A stretch of 33,616 nt of DNA. Source: Micromonospora phytophila. Lineage in GTDB: Bacteria > Actinomycetota > Actinomycetes > Mycobacteriales > Micromonosporaceae. Shown piece by piece: positions 32,252-33,616 of this stretch. The notes under the pieces are model-generated. The model made no database searches and had not been told where the DNA came from. It saw only the letters and a program-made list of their open reading frames with translations. Each line of letters begins with the position of its first letter. Position 1 is the stretch's first letter. Where the stretch lies: contig NZ_JAMOKF010000026.1 of NCBI RefSeq assembly GCF_023656545.1, forward strand, positions 1-33,616, in the 5' to 3' direction. The translations under genes were made by a program, and so were the position numbers.

Positions 32252-32725
32252 CACCCCGCCGAGCAGGTCGCCCAGCCCGTACGGGGCGCAGACCGCGAGC
32301 CGGTCGTCGGCGTCGAGGCGGACCGCGACGGCGGTGGCGAACTCCGGCCAGGTGGCCACCGCCTCCGCCACGCTCCGGTACGCCTCGATCTCCTCGCCGC
32401 CGAACTTCGCCGCGTACCAGGTGTGCACGGCCGCCTGGTTGCGCGCCTCCCACGGTGGCTCGGCCCAGGCCGCCGCCAGCCGGTCGGTGGCCCGGTGGTC
32501 GTTGTCCCGGCTGAGGTCGTCGGGGTCGAAGAAGACCACGTCCACGTCGCGCACCGACCCGGGGTCGAACCCGGTGCCGTAGCGCTCGCCCCAGACCAGG
32601 TCGCGCAGCGTGCCGGCGCCGATCCAGGCGTCGGGCAGGCCCGAGTCGTGCACCACGGTCAGCGCCCGCAGCACCCACGGGCTCGCGGCGACGATGTCGC
32701 ACAGGTCACGTTCGTCGTCGGTCAT
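32249..32725 (-). CDS. Nucleotidyltransferase family protein (COG3575-like), C-terminally truncated
   Basis: Protein of 158 residues. GAGTLRDLVWGERYG (P-loop-like nucleotide site), DVDVVFFDPDDLS (metal-binding DxD) and ARNQAAVHTWY are the signatures of this family, whose substrate is unknown. Family members are near 190 residues, with a conserved Arg/Pro-rich C-terminal helix after APYGLGDLL. Here translation ends at GGV. The missing part follows in frame after a single TGA, so this is a recent nonsense mutation, a readthrough site or a sequencing error. ATG at 32725 follows a TAGGGT box by 8 nt. Confidence 0.8.
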   Translation of the reverse strand: MTDDERDLCDIVAASPWVLRALTVVHDSGLPDAWIGAGTLRDLVWGERYGTGFDPGSVRDVDVVFFDPDDLSRDNDHRATDRLAAAWAEPPWEARNQAAVHTWYAAKFGGEEIEAYRSVAEAVATWPEFATAVAVRLDADDRLAVCAPYGLGDLLGGV

Positions 32726-32733
32726 TGGCGAAC

Positions 32734-32739
32734 ACCCTA
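32734..32739 (-). promoter_or_regulatory. -10 box (TAGGGT) for leaderless nucleotidyltransferase mRNA
   Basis: On the minus strand TAGGGT is followed by 8 nt and ATG at 32725. Confidence 0.4.
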
Positions 32740-32827
32740 CGGCGCGGTGCGGGGCACCGGGGTCGGCCGGGTTACCCCGCCCGTGGCGGCGGGTAGACCG
32801 CCGTGCTGACTTCGAGAGGGGAGCACC

Positions 32828-33244
32828 ATGACAACGGTCGGAGAGTTCATGACGACCCGGTTGGTGACCATGGACGGCAACGACACGCTGACCGCCGCGG
32901 CGCAGGAGATGCGCGACAGCGCCATCGGTGACGTGGTGGTGACCGACGGCGACAACGTGGTCGGAATCGTGACGGACCGGGACATCACGGTCCGTGGCGT
33001 GGCGGAGAACATGGACCCGAGCTCGACCATGCTCAACCAGATCACCACCAAGGACGTGATCACGGTGAGCCAGTACGACGACGCGGTGGCCGCCGCCGAC
33101 CTGATGCGGACGTACGCCGTGCGCCGGTTGCCGGTCATCGACGACGGCCGGCTGGTCGGCCTGATCTCGATGGGCGACCTGGCCGTCGAGCGGGAACCGC
33201 AGTCGGTGCTCGCCGACATCAGCGCCGACGAACCGAACAACTGA
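32828..33244 (+). CDS. CBS-domain pair protein
   Basis: Cytoplasmic protein of 138 residues made of two CBS domains (about 8-58 and 72-128) and a short acidic tail. Each repeat ends in the usual strand-helix (VGIVTDRDI in the first, VGLISMGDLA in the second), and residues VTDGD/IDDGR provide the nucleotide-facing turns. Such stand-alone CBS pairs bind AMP, ATP or similar ligands and act as energy or redox sensors, as in hypoxia-responsive proteins of mycobacteria. ATG at 32828 has AGAGGGGAG upstream. Divergent from the nucleotidyltransferase gene. Confidence 0.92.
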   Translation: MTTVGEFMTTRLVTMDGNDTLTAAAQEMRDSAIGDVVVTDGDNVVGIVTDRDITVRGVAENMDPSSTMLNQITTKDVITVSQYDDAVAAADLMRTYAVRRLPVIDDGRLVGLISMGDLAVEREPQSVLADISADEPNN

Positions 33245-33263
33245 TCCGTCCGCCGCGGGCGAC

Positions 33264-33289
33264 GCCGGCTTCCCTTCCCGGGAGCCGGC
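33264..33289 (+). terminator. Hairpin after CBS-domain gene
   Basis: A 10-bp stem with one bulged T (33264-33274 with 33280-33289) and a 5-nt loop, 19 nt after the stop. Confidence 0.65.
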
Positions 33290-33323
33290 GGCACCGTGTC
33301 GCGGTGGTGAACGGGGGCGACCG

Positions 33324-33616
33324 TCAGGCGGCGTCGACCTGGACGGTCACGGTCGATGCGCCCCGGGCGGCGCGCACCGTCTCGGCCTCCGCCTCGATCT
33401 CCTGGCGCAGCCGTTTCGGCATCGTCTCGAACGGGGTGACCGTGAGGTCCAGCCGGGCCTTCGCTGCCTGCTTCGCGCGCCAGGTGCCGCGGATCTCGCC
33501 GTCGACCAGGAGGGCGCCCGGGTTGCCGATGATCCGCCAGAGCTCTCGGTGGTGGGCCTTCTCCGGGACCAGCACGTCGCGGTCGCGCGCCTGGAGGAAC
33601 GGGTCGCCGGGCGGTA
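33324..33616 (-). CDS. Winged-helix DNA-binding protein (AlkZ-like, HTH_42), 5' truncated by window edge
   Basis: C-terminal 96 residues of a larger gene that begins beyond the window. The frame is open to the edge, so the GTG at 33575 is internal. PPGDPFLQARDRDVLVPEKA, IIGNPGALLVDGEIRGTW and LTVTPFETMPKR are the C-terminal blocks of the HTH_42/AlkZ family, which includes DNA glycosylases that unhook interstrand cross-links. Most members are about 350-400 residues. Catalytic residues lie in the missing part, so glycosylase activity cannot be judged. Confidence 0.82.
   Translation of the reverse strand, partial: PPGDPFLQARDRDVLVPEKAHHRELWRIIGNPGALLVDGEIRGTWRAKQAAKARLDLTVTPFETMPKRLRQEIEAEAETVRAARGASTVTVQVDAA

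Overview
The window is a very GC-rich stretch of ordinary chromosome from an actinomycete. Strong third-position G/C bias, many GTG starts, mycothiol-era actinobacterial families (DUF3817, DUF1360, DUF6158- and DUF6232-like proteins, an F420-dependent PPOX-class enzyme) and an ATPase-less sugar ABC operon point to Micromonosporaceae (Micromonospora or a close relative). The genus is inferred from family resemblance, not from a search. I see no rRNA, tRNA, insertion sequence, prophage, CRISPR array or attachment site.

Layout. (1) 1-3510: the 3' end of an FGGY sugar kinase (xylulokinase-like), a DUF5925-type AAA ATPase and an MFS exporter, all on +. (2) 3548-9816, on -: an alpha-glucoside uptake and hydrolysis operon. 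Its order is binding protein, two permeases, LacI-type repressor, GH13 alpha-glucosidase. A near-perfect LacI-type operator lies upstream, and two perfect 15-bp intercistronic hairpins sit inside the operon. The ATPase is missing, as expected when a shared MsiK-type ATPase serves several transporters. (3) 10067-11380: a secreted M23 peptidase and a convergent TspO-like membrane protein. (4) 11540-13317, on -: a tightly coupled four-gene run (nucleotidyltransferase, BON-like protein, metallophosphoesterase, GPGG small membrane protein). (5) 13481-17088: a thymidylate-kinase-like P-loop kinase, an SDR oxidoreductase, and an rpiR-murQ operon for recycling cell-wall N-acetylmuramate-6-phosphate. 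The rpiR promoter carries a palindrome over its -10 box. (6) 17589-19637: a principal-like (group 2) sigma factor and a convergent NlpC/P60 cell-wall hydrolase, separated by a perfect 20-bp hairpin. (7) 20138-23457: small membrane and conserved hypothetical proteins. (8) 23722-26280: a class I DAHP synthase with an attenuator-like leader, divergent from a Tat-exported PhoX/DUF839 protein. (9) 26398-30109: a small acidic protein, a catalase-superfamily-like protein and a two-subunit M16 metallopeptidase. (10) 30448-33616: asd, an F420/PPOX enzyme, a nucleotidyltransferase interrupted by an in-frame TGA, a two-CBS protein and the 3' end of a winged-helix protein.

Two features recur. Convergent gene pairs are mostly separated by long perfect hairpins that act as terminators without a T-run. 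Several genes appear to be leaderless, with a TANNNT box 6-8 nt before the start codon (at 13481, 14941, 15230, 21470, 27403, 30448 and 32725).

No single locus is clearly a new biological system. The best leads are the in-frame TGA that removes the C-terminus of the 32.2-32.7 kb nucleotidyltransferase, the structured leader of the DAHP synthase gene, the four-gene nucleotidyltransferase/BON/phosphoesterase/GPGG operon, the 23-codon bridge between the two M16 genes, and a possible small RNA near 23.6 kb.
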